Below are positions 21,530-30,108 of a stretch of 34,435 nucleotides of DNA, in pieces. The first letter of the stretch is position 1, and each line of letters starts with the position of its first letter. Below the pieces are notes generated by a model. That model did not search any database, was not told the origin of the DNA, and was given only the letters and a program-made list of their open reading frames with translations. The stretch covers positions 1 through 34,435 of IMG/VR virus record IMGVR_UViG_3300021339_000009. One strand, 5' to 3'. Source of the stretch: a virus. A program made the translations under genes and the position numbers.

Positions 21530-21560
21530 GGGGTCTCCCCTCGAACCAGAGAGTGACCCC
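21530..21560 (+). promoter_or_regulatory. Hairpin around the capsid ribosome-binding site
   Basis: GGGGTCTC (21530-21537) can pair with GACCCC (21555-21560) and with GAGA (21549-21552), placing the AGAGAG ribosome site of the capsid gene (ATG 21563) partly inside a stem. Possible translational control or mRNA stabilisation. Confidence 0.35.
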
Positions 21561-21562
21561 CA

Positions 21563-22525
21563 ATGGTCAACGTTCACAACACGACCACGTCGTGGTCGGA
21601 GTACATCGACACCGCGATCGACCTGCGGACCCGAATGGGTCTGCGGGACCGCGCGCTGTTCCACAGCATCGTGGACTCGTACCCGCTGTCCCCCGACCAC
21701 GAGGGCAACGTGGTCCAGGTCACCGTCGACGGTGAGGCCCCGACCTTCACCACGCCGATCTCCGAGACGGTGGACGTCGACGCGGTCGTCTCCGGCGACC
21801 CGCGCCAGTTCAACGTGACGATGGCCGAGTACGGCGGCGTGCTCGGCTCCACGTACAAGCTGCGCGCCAACGACTGGTCGCAGAAGACCGTGGAGCGGCT
21901 GGGCAACCAGCTGGCCTACTCCATGACCCAGTCCCTGGACATCCTCGTCCAGGCCGTGCTGGACGCCGCGACCAACGTGCTGTTCGGCACCGCGGCCGGC
22001 ACCATCGGTGACCTGACCGGCCCGGTGGTGGCCGCGGGTATCACCAACGCCAAGCACGTGCTGGGCGCCTCGGCGCTGCTGCACGGCCGCCGGGCGGAGC
22101 ACCGCAACGGCGAGCTGTGGGCGGGTCTCATCCACCCGCACGCCTCGTTCGACCTGCGGGCCGAGACCGGTGACCACGGCTGGCTCCAGCCGCACATCCG
22201 CGTCGACACCGCGAACGTGTACAGCACCAAGCTGGGCGTGTTCGCGTCGACCGACTGGGTGGAGTCCCCGCGCTGCACCGCAGTGGCCGGCACGCCGGAC
22301 GTGTACACCACGTACGTCTACGGCCGCGAGGCGCTGATGGAAGCGGCGAAGACCCCGTTCCACACGCTGGTCTCGCCGATGACCGACAACCTCAACCGCT
22401 TCCAGCGGGTCGGTTGGCACGGTCACGCCGGCTGGTCGGTGTTCCGCCAGAACGCCATCCAGCTGATCAAGACGGCCAGCTCGATGGAGGCACTGGCGAT
22501 CCCCGCCTGGGACCCGAAGGCGTAG
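21563..22525 (+). CDS. Major capsid protein (N4 gp56-like)
   Basis: A 320-residue protein matching the general plan of N4-gp56-type HK97-fold capsid proteins: an N-terminal arm, an E-loop-like segment (VVQVTVDGEAPTFTTPISET), a long spine helix region (YSMTQSLDILVQAVLDAATN), and the characteristic LIHPHASFDLRAETGDHGW followed by VFASTDWVESP and TYVYGREALMEA. It forms the icosahedral shell together with the scaffold product encoded upstream. It is followed by a strong terminator, and with its own promoter upstream it is arranged for high expression. Family call is from remembered motifs. Confidence 0.85.
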   Translation: MVNVHNTTTSWSEYIDTAIDLRTRMGLRDRALFHSIVDSYPLSPDHEGNVVQVTVDGEAPTFTTPISETVDVDAVVSGDPRQFNVTMAEYGGVLGSTYKLRANDWSQKTVERLGNQLAYSMTQSLDILVQAVLDAATNVLFGTAAGTIGDLTGPVVAAGITNAKHVLGASALLHGRRAEHRNGELWAGLIHPHASFDLRAETGDHGWLQPHIRVDTANVYSTKLGVFASTDWVESPRCTAVAGTPDVYTTYVYGREALMEAAKTPFHTLVSPMTDNLNRFQRVGWHGHAGWSVFRQNAIQLIKTASSMEALAIPAWDPKA

Positions 22526-22532
22526 TCCCGAC

Positions 22533-22567
22533 CCGAAGGCCCCGCCTCACAAGGGCGGGGCCTTCGG
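22533..22567 (+). terminator. 14-bp hairpin terminator after capsid gene
   Basis: CCGAAGGCCCCGCC (22533-22546) pairs perfectly with GGCGGGGCCTTCGG (22554-22567) around a 7-base loop, 8 bp after the capsid stop and 15 bp before the next start codon. It would attenuate transcription so that capsid is made in excess over tail proteins. Confidence 0.85.
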
Positions 22568-22581
22568 CCTGGGCGGCCCCG

Positions 22582-22902
22582 ATGATCTGGCTGCTGATCA
22601 ACCCGACGCGCGTGGACACGTACCGCGCGGACGGCTCCCTGACCTACACGCAGGCGACCGGCCTGGCCGTCATGGGCGACGCCGACGAACTGGAAACGGT
22701 GCCCAACCCGACGGCCGACGAGATCGCCGAGGCCAGCCCGTACGTCTGGCTCGGCGGCTACCTCAACACCACCACGGACCCCGCGATCAAGGACCTGTGG
22801 CTGCGCGAGGGCTACGCCGTCGCCGGCCCCGAAACCCTCTACCCGTCGCCGGACCTGTACCCGGGCCCGGACGTGTACCCCAGCTACGCCCTGGAGTTCT
22901 GA
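22582..22902 (+). CDS. Hypothetical protein after capsid, 106 aa
   Basis: ATG 22582 lies just past the terminator, with only a weak G-rich ribosome site. The N-terminus is a strand (MIWLLINPTRVDTYRADGS), the middle is acidic, and the C-terminus has proline/tyrosine repeats (LYPSPDLYPGPDVYPSYALE) likely disordered or interacting. Position between capsid and connector suggests a head decoration or adaptor protein; sequence does not prove it. Confidence 0.6.
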   Translation: MIWLLINPTRVDTYRADGSLTYTQATGLAVMGDADELETVPNPTADEIAEASPYVWLGGYLNTTTDPAIKDLWLREGYAVAGPETLYPSPDLYPGPDVYPSYALEF

Positions 22903-23138
22903 TGTGCCGTACCGGCTGCCCCACCCCTGGCGCCCACGACTCGTGGGGCGCCTGCCTGCGCTCGGCCAAGCTCCAGGTCGGCGTCGACCTCCTGGGCGTG
23001 CCCAGGCGTCAGGCATGGGACCGTGAGCTGACTTCGTACGCGTCCGCGGTGGCGCAGGGCATCCAGCCCGAAGGCACCCGCCAGCACCAGATCGACTTCG
23101 CCGTGGCCGCGGCGAACGAGCTCGGCACGGCGGCCTGA
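22902..23138 (+). CDS. Small Cys-containing conserved-type phage protein, 78 aa
   Basis: ATG 22902 shares a base with the previous stop. The N-terminal CRTGCPTPGAHDSWGACLRS has a C-x3-C ... H-x-S-x3-C pattern that I recall as recurrent in small actinophage proteins near capsid genes; the rest is one helix pair (WDRELTSYASAVAQGIQPEG) and an Ala-rich tail. Metal binding by the three Cys and the His is possible. Function unknown, probably virion-related by location. Confidence 0.68.
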   Translation: MCRTGCPTPGAHDSWGACLRSAKLQVGVDLLGVPRRQAWDRELTSYASAVAQGIQPEGTRQHQIDFAVAAANELGTAA

Positions 23139-24040
23139 TGGCCGCCACCCTGGCACAGCTGGTGGGCCGGGTCCGGGGCAACCTGGACCAGTTCACCACC
23201 AATCGCCCGACGCTGTGCACGTTCGAGGGCTTCACCGGCTCGCCGGTGACGGGCATCGCGCTGAGCGACATGCCCCCCGGGCAGCAGATCACCTCGGCCC
23301 TGGTCGAGCTCGGCCACGAGCTGGTGTTCGTCCGCTCGGCCGACCCGACCACCTCGTCGGTGGTCTGCCCGCCGTGGTTCCGCCAGCAGCAGGGCACCCC
23401 AGCCAACGACGACTATCCGGTGAACTCGGTCGCGGTCATCAACCCGACGTGGCCGTACTGGCATGTGGCGCAGGCCGTCATCGACGGCATCAGCCGCCTG
23501 TACCCGGCGCTGTTCGCGGTGAACCAGCACACGTTCACCGCGACCGCCCTGACCGAGCGCTACGCCCTGCCGCTGGACGTGCAGGGCGTGCTGGGCGTGC
23601 ACCTGCGCAACATCGGCTCGCCCGCGGTGCGCAAGCCGATCTCCCGCTGGACGTTCCAGCGCACCGGCCCGGACGGCCTGCCGTACCTGCACGTCCCGTC
23701 GGGCTGGGTGTCCCACGACATCGAGGTCACGTACCGCGCGCAGCCGGTGGCACCGGCGGTGCCAGGCCCGGCCTGGACGTGGGCCGACTCGGGCCTGCCG
23801 GACACGGCATCGGACCTGCCGGTGCTGTACGCCACGTCGGTGCTGCTGCCCTCGGCCGAGGCGGCGAAGACGCAGACGAAGTCGATCGAGCAGTCGGACC
23901 GGAACCGGTTCGTCGGCATCGGCTCGGCGAACGCCGCCTCCCGGCGGTTCGAGGAACTGTTCGACCACCGCCTGGTCACCGAGCGTCGCGCCCAGCAGGC
24001 GCAGTACCCGCCCAAGCTGCACCGAGCACTGAACGGATAA
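23138..24040 (+). CDS. Head-tail connector/adaptor-like protein, 300 aa
   Basis: ATG 23138 is coupled to the preceding stop. The N-terminal half reads like actinophage head-tail connector proteins: helix AQLVGRVRGNLDQF, then GQQITSALVELGHELVFVRS, a GTPANDDYPVNSVAVINPTWP turn region, and VIDGISRLYPALFAV. The second half is beta-rich. By position (after the capsid, before the fibre and hub) it probably forms the adaptor ring under the portal. Family remembered, not searched. Confidence 0.62.
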   Translation: MAATLAQLVGRVRGNLDQFTTNRPTLCTFEGFTGSPVTGIALSDMPPGQQITSALVELGHELVFVRSADPTTSSVVCPPWFRQQQGTPANDDYPVNSVAVINPTWPYWHVAQAVIDGISRLYPALFAVNQHTFTATALTERYALPLDVQGVLGVHLRNIGSPAVRKPISRWTFQRTGPDGLPYLHVPSGWVSHDIEVTYRAQPVAPAVPGPAWTWADSGLPDTASDLPVLYATSVLLPSAEAAKTQTKSIEQSDRNRFVGIGSANAASRRFEELFDHRLVTERRAQQAQYPPKLHRALNG

Positions 24041-24043
24041 CCG

Positions 24044-25672
24044 ATGGTCCAGCACTACTACACCGACACGGCCTCGGTGGCCACGCTGGCCGCCGGCATC
24101 TCGTCCGGGGCGCTGACCTGCACCTTGGACACGTTCACCGGCTGGCCCACCTCGTTCCCACAGGACGCGATCATCGCCCGGGACACCCCGTCGATGGAGC
24201 GGGTCGAGATCACCGGCGTGGCTGGCAGCGTGGCGACCATCGTCCGCGGCCAGTCCAGCACGCTGGCCACGTCGCACAGCCTGGGCGACACGTTCGAGCT
24301 GGTCGCCAGCGAGCGGCACTTCAACGCCGCCGAGCAGCACGTCAACGCCACCACGGGCGCGCACGGCGTCACCGGCTCCCCGGTGGGTACCGAGGGCGAG
24401 CAGCTGGTCCGGGACAAGACCTTCCAGGGCGCGTTCGTGCACCGGTTCTCGGACGCGCTGCCCGCGTCCCGCCCGGCCGGCCTGACCATCGACGCCGACA
24501 CGATCACGGCCGACGACGGCGTCTGGTACAACTCGACGGCCGCCCCGACGGGCAAGGCCCTGCGGGTCTCGCAGTCCGGCGTGGACCGGTTCACGGTCGC
24601 CATCAACGGCGACACCCAGGCCCGCGCCCTGGCGGTGTCTTCGGGTGCTGCGGTGACCGGGGCCCTCGCCGTGTCCGGCACCACCAACCTGGCGGGCGCC
24701 CTGACGGTCGCCGCGGGCGGCGCTGCCGTCACCGGCAACTCGACGGTCACCGGCACGCTGGGCGTGACGGGCGCCGCGACCCTGGCGTCGGCCGCACTGG
24801 CCGGCGCCCTGTCGGTGGGCGGCGCGTCCACCCTGGCGGGTGTGACCGCGTCCGGCGCGGTGGTGGCGGGCTCCCTCACCACGGCGGGTGCCCTGTCGGT
24901 GGACGGGGCCGCGACCTTGACCTTGCCGGCCGCGTCGACGGTGACGCGCCTGACGGTGCGGACCCGCAACGCCGGCAAGGCGTTCGAGGTCTTCAACGAG
25001 GCGGGCGTGCAGATCGGCTACCTCGACGGCACCGGCAAGTTCCACGCCGATGGCGTGATCGAGTCGGACGTGGGCCTGCTGGCCTACGGCGGCACGGTCC
25101 CGACGGTGGCGAGCGTCCCGACGCTGGCGACGATCACCGCGCCCGTCAACGGCCAGCTGGCGTTCGACCTGTCGACCCGCTCCCTGTGGGAGCGGTCGGC
25201 GGGCGCCTGGGTGGGCTACCCGGCGTCGCCGCACGCCCGCTACGAGCGGTCCCGCGGCACCGTGCAGACGATCTCCAACATCTCGATCACCAAGGTGCAG
25301 TTCCCGACAGCGCTGGACGCGCACGCCGACGTGGTCGCCACCGGGGCGAGCAACATCGACTGGACGCTCCAGCGCACCGGGCGCTGGGCGATCACCTGCC
25401 AGGTCCCGTGGGTGGCGAGCGCCGTGGGCGCGCGCCTGGTCTGGATCGGCGCGTCGCCGGACACGGGCGCCAACCGCTACGCCTCCGACCACAAGATGTC
25501 GTTCTCGGACAACAGCTTCGGGGTGGTGCAGAACTTCACCCTGCGGCGCCGGTTCACCGCGGGTGACGTGGTGTGCGTGTTCGCGTACCAGACCTCGGGC
25601 GGTGGCACCGATATCGCCCCGTCGAACGACGCGGCCGGGTCCACCCTGACCTTCGACTACCTGGGGCTCTGA
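24044..25672 (+). CDS. Tail fibre/appendage protein with beta repeats, 542 aa
   Basis: Starts at ATG 24044. Residues 1-90 form a Thr/Ser-rich beta domain for attachment to the tail. Residues about 200-310 are a run of short hydrophobic repeats of the form GAL-x-VSG-x-x-TLAG, typical of trimeric beta-structured fibre shafts. The C-terminal 130 residues (IDWTLQRTGRWAITCQVPW ... LTFDYLGL) look like a C1q/TNF-type jelly-roll tip of the kind that binds host surface carbohydrate. Likely a receptor-binding or stalk fibre acting with the tailspike encoded downstream. Confidence 0.72.
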   Translation: MVQHYYTDTASVATLAAGISSGALTCTLDTFTGWPTSFPQDAIIARDTPSMERVEITGVAGSVATIVRGQSSTLATSHSLGDTFELVASERHFNAAEQHVNATTGAHGVTGSPVGTEGEQLVRDKTFQGAFVHRFSDALPASRPAGLTIDADTITADDGVWYNSTAAPTGKALRVSQSGVDRFTVAINGDTQARALAVSSGAAVTGALAVSGTTNLAGALTVAAGGAAVTGNSTVTGTLGVTGAATLASAALAGALSVGGASTLAGVTASGAVVAGSLTTAGALSVDGAATLTLPAASTVTRLTVRTRNAGKAFEVFNEAGVQIGYLDGTGKFHADGVIESDVGLLAYGGTVPTVASVPTLATITAPVNGQLAFDLSTRSLWERSAGAWVGYPASPHARYERSRGTVQTISNISITKVQFPTALDAHADVVATGASNIDWTLQRTGRWAITCQVPWVASAVGARLVWIGASPDTGANRYASDHKMSFSDNSFGVVQNFTLRRRFTAGDVVCVFAYQTSGGGTDIAPSNDAAGSTLTFDYLGL

Positions 25673-27573
25673 TGGTCACGTCCCCCATCCTGCCGGCGAC
25701 GACGGTCCCGTTCAGCCTGTCCTCGTCTGTGCAGGCCATGGTCGACTCGGGGGTCTGGCACGACTTCCTGATCGACGGCGTGCCGTTCCTGCTGATGCCC
25801 TCCGGCGATGACCCGTACGTGCGCGACGTCCCGGAGGGCCGGCGCGACCAGTTCGATAACAGCCAGGAGGCGGGCGAGCAGTCGTTCGCCCAGTGGTGGT
25901 TGCGCTCCCAGGGGTCTTTCCACGGGGGCGCAGGGCAGCGCGTCCTGGACGCCGACCCCCGGTCGGCGGAGGTGACCCGAACGCGCTTCGACGAGTCGGT
26001 GTACGCCGACGTCTGGACCCCGGGCGAGGTGTCGGTGGCGTCCTCGTTCTCGTCGACGGCCACCGACACTTCGGCGCTGGAGCTGGTGGTCTGGTCCGGC
26101 CAGCGCCGGCTGGCCAAGATGTCCGGCGCCTCGAACGAGGTGGTGTTCACCAACCTGCCGACGCCGGGTGCCCCGACGGTGGTGACACTGGGCGCGGCGG
26201 GCATCCCGCAGTCCATGTGCACCGACGGCGAGAACGTGTTCGTCGCCTGCGACGACTCGATCTGGCGCGTTGATTCAGCCGGTACGGCCCTAAAGATCGC
26301 CACAGTGGCATTCAGCGGTCCGGTGGTGCTGGACTTCGCCAAGCAGCGCCTGGTCCTGGCCGTCGGCCCGGACCTGCACATCGTCGACCCGGACCCGCCC
26401 GTCCCGCCGGTGGCGCTGGGCGTGGCGTTCCACACGAACCCCATCCCGGCCTGGCGCTACACGTCGGCCGCCGACGGCCCGAACGGGATCTACCTGTCCG
26501 GGTACTCGGGCTCGCTCTCCCAGGTGGAGAGCATCGGCGTGTCCGAGTCGGGCGGCACCCTGGTGCTGGGCGTGCCGACGGTCCAGATGAAGCTCCCGCC
26601 TGACGAGCTCGTCAACGAGCTCCTGTTCTATGTCAACTCCTTCTTCGTGCTGGCCACGTCCAACGGCGTCCGGGTCGGGACGTTCACGCCGTACGGCCAG
26701 CCCCAGTTCGGGGGTTTGTCCCTGGAGGGCCTGGCCTGCCACTCGCTGGCCGCCGGGTCGAACCGGGTGGTGGTGGGCGCTGATGACTCGATCTGGTGGA
26801 TCGACCTCGCCACCCAGATCGACGCGTCGCCCCGCTGGGCGACGGCGAAGTGGGCGCACGCCCTTGCCACGAGCCCCGGTGATCACGTCGCCGACGTGGT
26901 CGCGTTCCGCTCCGGCGGTGAGGATCTGGTCTGTGCCGTCACGTCCGGCACCGCGCCGATCCTGCTGGAGCAGGCCGAGTACGCCCCGTTCTTCCCGGCG
27001 TTCGTGTCGACGTCGTGGGTGCGGTTCGGCACGGTCGAGCTGAAGCAGCTGCACTACCTGGCGGTCGAGGGCCGGTTCCCGCTGCTGGGCGGTGGCGAGA
27101 ACCCACTGGAGATCACCGTCGAGGCGTCGACGGGCGAGTCGCAGACGGTGATCGTGCCGGGCGGGCGGGACTCGTACGAGCTGACTATCACCGCCCCACC
27201 GGCCGAGGCGTTCCGGCTGATCTTCCGTCTGCGCAACGGCGGCCTGGGCGTGGAGCGCACCAGGCTGACCGGGTTCCAGATGAAGGCGCTGCCCCGGCCG
27301 CGCCGGTTCCTGACGCTGATGCTGCCGCTGTCGTGCGCGGACAGCGAGCAGGACGCGCACGGCCAGACCGTCGGTTACGACGGGTACGCCCGCGATCGGC
27401 TCCTAGCCTTGGAGGACGCGGCGGCGAACAGCCGCACGGTGACGGTCGTCGACCGACTCACCGGCACGTCGTACTCGGCGGTCGTCGAACGGCTCCAGTT
27501 CCGGCAGGCGATCCAGCCCACCGTCACCAACCGCATGTCCGGCACCTTGTCGCTCGTGCTGCGCCGGGTCTGA
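25672..27573 (+). CDS. Tail tube/nozzle-like beta-propeller protein, 633 aa
   Basis: ATG 25672 overlaps the preceding stop by one base. The protein is beta-rich with repeated blade-like units in residues 100-430: LELVVWSGQRRLAKM, NVFVACDDSIWRVDS, RLVLAVGPDLHIVDP, RVVVGADDSIWWIDL, and LVCAVTSGTAPILLE. T7 gp12, the tail nozzle, is also propeller-based, so a podoviral tail hub/nozzle is a reasonable reading. The C-terminal domain (RRFLTLMLPLSCADSEQDAH ... RMSGTLSLVLRRV) resembles a distal-tail-type strand bundle. Structural role likely; exact identity is inference. Confidence 0.58.
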   Translation: MVTSPILPATTVPFSLSSSVQAMVDSGVWHDFLIDGVPFLLMPSGDDPYVRDVPEGRRDQFDNSQEAGEQSFAQWWLRSQGSFHGGAGQRVLDADPRSAEVTRTRFDESVYADVWTPGEVSVASSFSSTATDTSALELVVWSGQRRLAKMSGASNEVVFTNLPTPGAPTVVTLGAAGIPQSMCTDGENVFVACDDSIWRVDSAGTALKIATVAFSGPVVLDFAKQRLVLAVGPDLHIVDPDPPVPPVALGVAFHTNPIPAWRYTSAADGPNGIYLSGYSGSLSQVESIGVSESGGTLVLGVPTVQMKLPPDELVNELLFYVNSFFVLATSNGVRVGTFTPYGQPQFGGLSLEGLACHSLAAGSNRVVVGADDSIWWIDLATQIDASPRWATAKWAHALATSPGDHVADVVAFRSGGEDLVCAVTSGTAPILLEQAEYAPFFPAFVSTSWVRFGTVELKQLHYLAVEGRFPLLGGGENPLEITVEASTGESQTVIVPGGRDSYELTITAPPAEAFRLIFRLRNGGLGVERTRLTGFQMKALPRPRRFLTLMLPLSCADSEQDAHGQTVGYDGYARDRLLALEDAAANSRTVTVVDRLTGTSYSAVVERLQFRQAIQPTVTNRMSGTLSLVLRRV

Positions 27574-27584
27574 GGGGAAATGCA

Positions 27585-27827
27585 GTGACTGTTGCGGAGC
27601 TCGTCACGATCGCGGGGGGCGGTGGCTTCCTGGCCATCGTCGGCCTCACCTGCCGACTGCTGCTGAACCTGGCGAACACCGCCATGCACGACCGCACGAA
27701 GCTGCTCGGCGAGGTGCGCGAGCTGCGTACCGAGGTGAGCACGCTCCAGGATCGGGTGGGTGTCCTGATCGGCCACCTGGCCTTCCACGGCATCTCGGCC
27801 ATCACCGGCCGCAAGATCGGAGAGTAG
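27585..27827 (+). CDS. Small membrane protein with coiled coil, 80 aa (lysis-associated candidate)
   Basis: Starts at GTG 27585 with a GAGGGGA ribosome site 6 bases upstream; a much longer upstream reading is a shadow of the preceding gene. One N-terminal transmembrane segment (IAGGGGFLAIVGLTCRLLL) is followed by a heptad coiled coil (KLLGEVRELRTEVSTLQDRV) and a C-terminal helix. This topology fits a pinholin partner, antiholin or spanin-like protein. It sits 3 bp before the holin gene, so a lysis role is the best guess. Confidence 0.65.
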   Translation: MTVAELVTIAGGGGFLAIVGLTCRLLLNLANTAMHDRTKLLGEVRELRTEVSTLQDRVGVLIGHLAFHGISAITGRKIGE

Positions 27828-27830
27828 TGG

Positions 27831-28055
27831 ATGTTCAGCACCAAGTTCTGGCGTGACGCCGCGGAGCGCGTGGTCGAGTCGACCACCGCTGCCGCACTGG
27901 GCGTGGTCATCGTCGCCGGTGGCGACCTGTTCACCCTGGACCCCCGCGCGGTCCTGGCCGTCGTGGTCGCAGCGGCTGCGGCTGCCGTGAAGGCCGCGCT
28001 CGCATCCCGGGTCGGCTCGGCGGACTCGGCGGCCCTGCTGCCCGAGAGGCACTGA
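27831..28055 (+). CDS. Holin, r1t-like
   Basis: A 74-residue protein with an amphipathic start FSTKFWRDAAERVVESTTAA and two hydrophobic segments (ALGVVIVAGGDLF and AVLAVVVAAAAAAVKAALA), as in r1t-type holins of actinophages, which often begin with FWxDxxERxxxTxxQ. It would form membrane lesions at the end of infection and let the amidase reach the wall. It lies between the small coiled-coil membrane protein and the tailspike, while the amidase is 16 kb upstream. Confidence 0.72.
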   Translation: MFSTKFWRDAAERVVESTTAAALGVVIVAGGDLFTLDPRAVLAVVVAAAAAAVKAALASRVGSADSAALLPERH

Positions 28056-28057
28056 CT

Positions 28058-29782
28058 GTGACGTACGTCCCGCAGGTCTGGGCCGACGGCGCCATCGGCG
28101 CCACGCCCATCACGGCAGCACGCCTGGCTCACATCGAGTCGGGCGTGCTGGCCGCGCACGCCGGCTACGCGGCTGCCGTCCCGCGCGGCGGGCAGGTGGT
28201 GGACGTCCTGGACCACGGAGCTGTCGGCGACGGCCTGGTCGATGACACGGCCGCCATCCAGGCGGCGCTGGCCGCGGCTGTGGCCACGGGCGTCCGGGTC
28301 GTGCTGCTGCCCCGCGGGACGTACAAGGTCACCCCGGTCGTCCAGTCCCGGGCCATCACTGCCCCGTCGAACGTGACCCTGCGGGGCCAGCACGCCACGA
28401 TCAAGGTGGCGTCCGGTTCACCGGCGTACGAGGCGGTGATCTCGCACGTGCCGGCCGAGGCCCTGGACAACTTCCAGGTCGAGGGCGTGATCTTCGACCT
28501 GAACAAGGCGGGCAACCCGCAGACGGCGGTGGTCGCCAACGAGTCCCGCTGCGCGGTGAAGCAGTACCGCGGCACGGGCCTGCGGTTCCGCGGCAACCGG
28601 GTCGTGAACGTCGACGGCACCAACACCGTCGTCGCCAACGGCGGGGGCGCGACCGGCGTGCCGGTCGTCACCGATGTCGAGATCACCAACAACGTGTTCG
28701 TCGACGTGGGCGGCGTGGCAGCGCACGACCACTCCACGATCTACACCCACGGCGAGGGCGTGGTCATCACCGGCAACCGGTTCTACGGCACGGCCGGGCC
28801 GAGCCCGTCGGCGGTGTGCGCCATCGAGGCGCACGGCAACGGGCACGTCGTGTCCGGCAACCACATCAACGGCTACCGCGAGGCGATCAACGTGACCGGC
28901 GCGGCCAACCGCACCGACTCGTTCACGTGCACGGGCAACACGATCGTGCGCTGCCTGCGCGGTATCCGGGTGTTCGCCCTGGCCCTGTACGGCGGCGTGC
29001 AGCCGGCCCTGCGCGGGGTGGCCGTCACCGGCAACACCGCGGTGCTGGACCCGGACTACTGGACCCCGGTGTACGACCTGGAGCCGTACGGCATCGCGCA
29101 CCTGGCGTTCGATTCGAGCCAGCAGGTGCACGGCCTGTCGATCACCGGCAACACCCTGATCTGCAAGCCGTACACGGGCGTGTCGACGAACGTCGTGAAG
29201 CTCTCCGCGTCGGGCGTGTACTACTCACCCGCGGGCGGGACGCTGGCGGGTGGCGCGGACGTCGGTGTCACGATCACCGGCAACACGATCCACGGGTTCC
29301 CGGGCAGTGGGGTGCGGGCCACGACGTGTCGGACCCGTGGCCTACTGGTCTCGGGCAACAACATCTCCGACTGCGGCCACGCGTCGCTCGTGACCGGCGA
29401 CTACAAGGCCGGGGTCGGGGTGGACGGCGAGCTGGCGTCGTGCCTGATCGCCGGCAACAACATCTACGACACCCGTGCGGCGGCTGCCGGGTTGATGCTG
29501 CGGGGCGTGACCTGGCTGGCGTCGACGGCCAGCGTCGACAACGTCATCCGGGACAACTCGGTCCGCCTGGCGGGCGGTTCCGGTGGCCGGAACCTGTTCG
29601 TCGGGTCCAACTCGGGCAGCCCGCTGGTGATCGCCCGCTTCGCCAACGACGGGTCGAACGTGACCTTGCCGGCGAACTCGGTGGCTGCGGGCTCGCGGGT
29701 CCTGGTGGCGCTGACCGGGGTCGAGTCGTACCAGACGGCCGCACCGGCCGGCACGACGTGGGTGACGGTGGCGTACCCGTAA
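28058..29782 (+). CDS. Tailspike with pectate-lyase-like beta-helix, 574 aa
   Basis: GTG 28058 follows a GAGAGG site. The N-terminal 30 residues (YVPQVWADGAIGATPITAAR, then LAHIESGV) match a tail-attachment peptide common in actinophage fibres. Residues 48-75 carry the Pectate_lyase_3 entry motif (DHGAVGDGLVDDTAAIQAAL, then a VVLLPRGTYKV strand). From there to about residue 500 come repeated beta-helix rungs with VTGNT / ITGN / VSGN Asn ladders. Trimeric right-handed beta-helix spikes bind and often cleave surface polysaccharide; catalytic residues cannot be named from sequence. Last gene of the late operon, followed by two terminators. Confidence 0.82.
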   Translation: MTYVPQVWADGAIGATPITAARLAHIESGVLAAHAGYAAAVPRGGQVVDVLDHGAVGDGLVDDTAAIQAALAAAVATGVRVVLLPRGTYKVTPVVQSRAITAPSNVTLRGQHATIKVASGSPAYEAVISHVPAEALDNFQVEGVIFDLNKAGNPQTAVVANESRCAVKQYRGTGLRFRGNRVVNVDGTNTVVANGGGATGVPVVTDVEITNNVFVDVGGVAAHDHSTIYTHGEGVVITGNRFYGTAGPSPSAVCAIEAHGNGHVVSGNHINGYREAINVTGAANRTDSFTCTGNTIVRCLRGIRVFALALYGGVQPALRGVAVTGNTAVLDPDYWTPVYDLEPYGIAHLAFDSSQQVHGLSITGNTLICKPYTGVSTNVVKLSASGVYYSPAGGTLAGGADVGVTITGNTIHGFPGSGVRATTCRTRGLLVSGNNISDCGHASLVTGDYKAGVGVDGELASCLIAGNNIYDTRAAAAGLMLRGVTWLASTASVDNVIRDNSVRLAGGSGGRNLFVGSNSGSPLVIARFANDGSNVTLPANSVAAGSRVLVALTGVESYQTAAPAGTTWVTVAYP

Positions 29783-29787
29783 CAGAC

Positions 29788-29827
29788 GGAAGCCCCTGGG
29801 ATCTGCGAAGGTCCCCCAGGGGCTTCC
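29788..29827 (+). terminator. 13-bp hairpin terminator after tailspike
   Basis: GGAAGCCCCTGGG (29788-29800) pairs perfectly with CCCAGGGGCTTCC (29815-29827) around a 14-base loop, 5 bp after the tailspike stop. End of the rightward late transcript. Confidence 0.85.
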
Positions 29828-29895
29828 GGGCCCTCCGGGTCTTGGGTGGGAACCCTCCGGGGCGAGCTCAGGTTACCAAGCGCCCCACGACAGAC

Positions 29896-29934
29896 CGAAG
29901 CCCCTCCCGGCATGTTCACCCGGAAGGGGCTTCG
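29896..29934. terminator. Second hairpin, likely bidirectional terminator
   Basis: CGAAGCCCCTCCCGG (29896-29910) pairs with CCGGAAGGGGCTTCG (29920-29934), 15 bp with one mismatch and a 9-base loop. The stem core GAAGCCCCT is shared with the preceding terminator, suggesting duplication. It stands between convergent transcripts (tailspike from the left, integrase operon from the right). Confidence 0.7.
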
Positions 29935-30108
29935 ACCGTCCCGCGGAGCGCTGGCCCGTGTGATCGAGGGGCGCCCGCGGGTTGTTCCCCGCTGGCCGGT
30001 GAGTCGAGGGTGCTGCAATGGAGGGCCGGCGGGTCCCCCGCGCTGGCGGGGACAGGGACCCACCCTACCACCCCGGCCGGGCGTTTGCGCCAGCCCTGGA
30101 CAAGACCC

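Larger units (their letters stand above)
29783..30108. other. Intergenic region between convergent operons
   Basis: Contains the two hairpins above and then about 170 bp with no gene on either strand. Within that stretch GTCCCC(C)GC near 30035-30043 can pair with GCGGGGAC at 30048-30055. As the nearest non-coding stretch downstream of the integrase operon it is one possible place for attP, but no tRNA-like core or arm repeats are seen here. Confidence 0.55.

Noticed and set aside
21535-21560. A T-loop-like CTGGTTCGAGGGG on the minus strand before the capsid gene
   Set aside because: Unlike the element at 5378-5420 there is no flanking acceptor-type stem of tRNA geometry; it is explained by the ribosome-site hairpin.
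23009-25566. Long antisense and out-of-frame readings over the connector and fibre genes
   Set aside because: Arg/Gly/Pro/His-rich shadow frames of well-supported genes.
29935-30108. attP in the gap downstream of the integrase operon
   Set aside because: No tRNA 3' end or arm repeats visible; kept only as an untested possibility.
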